Assembly: GCF_001620365.2 (NCBI RefSeq)
Contig: NZ_LQMT02000005.1
Span: 263,906-326,140 of the forward strand
Source: Amycolatopsis keratiniphila subsp. keratiniphila
Lineage (GTDB): Bacteria > Actinomycetota > Actinomycetes > Mycobacteriales > Pseudonocardiaceae
Length of the DNA: 62,235 bases
Direction: 5' to 3'
Part shown: piece after piece, positions 61,770-62,235 of the stretch
How positions within the stretch are numbered: the stretch's first letter is position 1
How the letters are laid out: each line of letters starts with the position of its first letter
Program-made: the position numbers and the translations under genes
The notes under the pieces: model-generated
Databases searched by the model: none
What the model was told of the DNA's origin: nothing
The model's input: the letters and a program-made list of their open reading frames with translations, nothing else

Positions 61770-61956
61770 TTGTCGACGGTGATGGCGCCATGCCCACCGT
61801 TCCAGCGGGTCGGCGACGCCCGACTCCCGCCCTTCGAGCCGAGGAGCCTTTCTTGCCGGCAGAGCAGGATGCCGTGATCGTTCCGGGTTAGTCCTCACCG
61901 TCGGGTGACACCGGTTACCGATGCGGGTGCGCGCCCATCTCCGCAAGATCTTTCAG

Positions 61957-61972
61957 CACGCCTGATGGCGTG
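61957..61972 (+). other. Short hairpin followed by T-run in SulP leader
   Basis: CACGCC, loop TGAT, GGCGTG, then AGTGTTTT. It resembles a weak intrinsic terminator in the leader of the SulP gene and could mark the end of a short transcript or an attenuator. Confidence 0.3.
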
Positions 61973-62023
61973 AGTGTTTTCCGCGCGCCTGTGCGGCGCC
62001 CGAGTAAGTCAGGTTGCCTGTCT

Positions 62024-62235
62024 GTGTCGAGTCTCGTGTCTCAGGTGTCCACGCGTCTGCGCGGCACACGGCCCTCGTGGTTGTCGCCCAAGGTCGCCCG
62101 CACCGAAATCCTCGCCGGTCTGGTGGTCGCGCTCGCGCTGATCCCGGAAGCGATCTCGTTCTCCATCATCGCCGGCGTGGACCCGAGCGTCGGGCTGTTC
62201 GCCTCCTTCACCATGGCCGTGGTGATCTCGATCGT
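62024..62235 (+). CDS. SulP-family inorganic anion transporter, N-terminal part
   Basis: The window ends after 70 codons. From GTG 62024 (GTG 62036 and 62045 are alternatives; no clear ribosome binding site) the product starts with a short basic tail, then [34 protein letters not shown], the first conserved span and loop of SulP sulfate/bicarbonate transporters (given here as [14 protein letters not shown] and [11 protein letters not shown] for recognition). Probably regulated by the MerR protein upstream. Confidence 0.8.
   Translation, partial: MSSLVSQVSTRLRGTRPSWLSPKVARTEILAGLVVALALIPEAISFSIIAGVDPSVGLFASFTMAVVISI

Noticed and set aside
1..62235. CRISPR arrays, rRNA genes and complete insertion sequences
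   Set aside because: No regularly spaced repeats, no rRNA-like blocks and no intact transposase frame were seen in the window.

Overview
The window reads as a high-GC actinomycete chromosome. GTG starts are frequent, third codon positions are G/C-rich, and 4-base start/stop overlaps are common. It carries large LuxR-type AAA regulators, Tat-exported and lipoprotein precursors, a 13E12-type HNH remnant and a TcpC/VirB4/NlpC-P60 conjugation module. The gene mix fits Pseudonocardiales (Amycolatopsis-like), but that is inference; no rRNA or other taxonomic marker is present. Several broken genes and a piece of a conjugative element suggest an accessory part of the chromosome.

Layout. 1-2.2 kb: fasciclin end, Tat-exported ferritin-like protein, small unknown gene. 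2.2-9.8 kb: a LuxR-type ATPase regulator followed by three secreted serine proteases (S8, S1, S8). 9.9-13.6 kb: decayed stretch with a truncated copper-chaperone lipoprotein, an SPW-like membrane protein, a two-unit repeat, a frameshifted 13E12/HNH gene, a membrane protein/GntR pair and an epimerase fragment. 13.6-15.9 kb: a divergent copper-type pair (His-rich protein, MFS transporter) with CsoR-like palindromes in the shared promoter. 16.2-39.1 kb: a metallophore biosynthesis and import island. 39.1-40.9 kb: gene fragments (zur-like, YD/RHS-like), a tiny membrane protein and an orphan SLATT-type protein. 40.9-52.4 kb: part of an actinomycete conjugative element without a visible relaxase, integrase or coupling protein. 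52.4-53.6 kb: wreck of a two-component system. 53.7-59.2 kb: a second LuxR-type regulator convergent with a fourth protease. 59.2-62.2 kb: TetR with a frameshifted MFS gene, MerR, and the start of a SulP anion transporter.

The centre of interest is the island at 16.2-39.1 kb. One minus-strand operon (37469 to 18278) has almost every junction overlapping by 4 bases. It encodes an ArCP-Cy-A-PCP NRPS, a KS-AT-KR-ACP-Cy-TE hybrid, a complete oligopeptide/nickel-type ABC importer, two free-standing methyltransferases and a T-Cy-T protein. Together these are the parts of a yersiniabactin-type assembly line (one Cys-type A domain, three Cy domains, one PKS module, two methyltransferases) taken apart into separate proteins. 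A divergent operon adds an editing thioesterase, a third methyltransferase and a broken zur-like gene. A second divergent pair adds a saccharopine-dehydrogenase-like reductase and a thioredoxin-reductase-like flavoprotein. Both divergent promoters carry strong Fur/Zur-type palindromes, and I saw no IdeR/DtxR-type box in them. The working hypothesis is a zinc-regulated thiazoline metallophore (zincophore) with its own importer.

Regulatory and repeat signals include four copper-operator-like sites, matching hairpins after several genes, a 35-bp repeat shared by the two regulator/protease segments, and a conserved intergenic element used twice in the conjugation module.
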